Source of the DNA: Actinomycetes bacterium
GTDB taxonomy: Bacteria; Actinomycetota; Acidimicrobiia; Acidimicrobiales; JAJYPT01
Length of the DNA stretch: 6,588 nt
Direction: 5' to 3'
Assembly (NCBI GenBank): GCA_021795135.1
Contig: JAJYPT010000100.1
Coordinates: forward strand, 1 to 6,588
Shown here: piece after piece, positions 6,347 through 6,588 of the stretch
Numbering within the stretch: position 1 is the first letter of the stretch
How the letters are laid out: each line of letters opens with the position of its first letter
Position numbers and translations under genes: made by a program
The notes under the pieces: generated by a model
What the model saw: the letters and a program-made list of their open reading frames with translations, nothing else
Database searches by the model: none
What the model was told of the DNA's origin: nothing

Positions 6347-6382
6347 AAACTATCTACTTATGTTTTTAGCTATATATAGTTA
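6337..6382 (+). repeat. 10-bp perfect inverted repeat, possible leader hairpin or operator
   Basis: TAACTATATA (6337-6346) is the reverse complement of TATATAGTTA (6373-6382), with 26 nt between them. A second short pairing, AAAAC (6346-6350) with GTTTT (6362-6366), lies inside. It sits about 95-140 nt upstream of the basic miniprotein start and overlaps a candidate -10 box, so it could be a regulator site as easily as an RNA structure. Confidence 0.3.
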
Positions 6383-6467
6383 ATTCATTCCTACAAGATG
6401 CATATAAGAAATTATAGTGACTTCCAAAATCAATAATTTACACTAGAGTAAGTTCTACAATAAAAAA

Positions 6468-6472
6468 AGGAG
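6468..6472 (+). promoter_or_regulatory. Strong ribosome binding site of the basic miniprotein gene
   Basis: AGGAG lies 5 nt before the GTG at 6478. This near-ideal Shine-Dalgarno placement is the main reason to accept the GTG start and the short ORF that follows. Confidence 0.65.
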
Positions 6473-6477
6473 TACTA

Positions 6478-6582
6478 GTGAAAAAACGTTCTTTGGGCAT
6501 ACTTATTTTAACTATTTTCAAAATCGCCAAGAAATACAGAAGAAAGAAAAAACAAGCTAAAAGCTTATTATCACGTAGATAA
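6478..6582 (+). CDS. 34-residue highly basic hydrophobic miniprotein, unknown function
   Basis: A GTG start with AGGAG at 5-nt spacing opens a 34-codon ORF that ends with TAA just inside the window. The peptide starts MKKRSLGILILTIFK, a basic start followed by a short hydrophobic stretch (residues 6-14), and continues with a lysine/arginine cluster (KKYRRKKKQAK, 18-28) and a SLLSRR tail. Fourteen of 34 residues are Lys or Arg, and there is no acidic residue or cysteine. The hydrophobic part is too short for a standard membrane helix, so peripheral membrane binding, nucleic-acid binding or a cationic peptide are all possible. I do not recognise a family. It follows a long spacer and may head an operon continuing past the window. 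The ribosome site makes it likely real, but the length leaves doubt. Confidence 0.55.
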   Translation: MKKRSLGILILTIFKIAKKYRRKKKQAKSLLSRR

Positions 6583-6588
6583 CTTTTG

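Larger units (their letters stand above)
6036..6477. other. 442-bp AT-rich spacer with candidate promoter elements, no gene seen
   Basis: The spacer between the FNT gene and the small basic-protein gene has no supportable ORF. The longest plus-strand frame looked at with an ATG (6203-6286, 27 codons) lacks a ribosome site. No tRNA, RNase P, SRP or tmRNA signature was seen. It holds an imperfect inverted repeat at 6121-6154 (TTGAATA/TATTCAA arms), a 10-bp inverted repeat at 6337-6382 and several AGCTAAT/TATAGCTA-like words. Promoters for both flanking genes should lie here. Confidence 0.6.

Overview
The window looks like chromosomal DNA from a low-GC member of the Actinomycetota. By eye it is roughly 35-40 % GC, lower between genes; no exact count was made. 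The actinobacterial signs are a valyl-tRNA synthetase of the short archaeal/actinobacterial type, a DUF6941-like protein, an ECF sigma factor paired with an RskA-type zinc anti-sigma factor, and a DUF4383 membrane protein. Order and genus cannot be fixed from the sequence alone. No transposase, integrase, phage gene, CRISPR array, tRNA or rRNA was seen.

Layout. Bases 1-2100 (+) hold the 3' four-fifths of valS, cut by the window edge. It runs tail to tail into a DUF6941-like gene (2097-2546, -), and the two stop codons share one CTAG. A 208-bp divergent spacer leads to a compact regulatory operon (+): a probable 21-codon leader ORF (2690-2755) whose stop overlaps the start of an ECF sigma gene (2755-3345), which in turn overlaps the anti-sigma gene (3330-4082) by 16 nt. 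A 35-bp perfect inverted repeat (4117-4191) separates this operon from the convergent DUF4383 gene (4197-4625, -). A small two-helix membrane protein (4826-5011, +) diverges from DUF4383 and faces a formate/nitrite-transporter-family gene (5265-6035, -). After a 442-bp AT-rich spacer comes a 34-codon gene (6478-6582, +) for a very basic miniprotein.

How the genes may work together. The sigma/anti-sigma pair is the only clear regulatory circuit. The anti-sigma factor has a cytoplasmic H-x3-C-x2-C zinc motif, one membrane helix and an external RskA domain, so it should hold the sigma factor until an envelope or redox signal releases it. Three of the four genes downstream encode membrane proteins, but nothing in the sequence proves that they belong to its regulon. 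The most unusual observations are the leader ORF apparently coupled to the sigma gene, the very long perfect hairpin, and the two unrecognised small proteins. I do not see a complete, obviously new multi-gene system.
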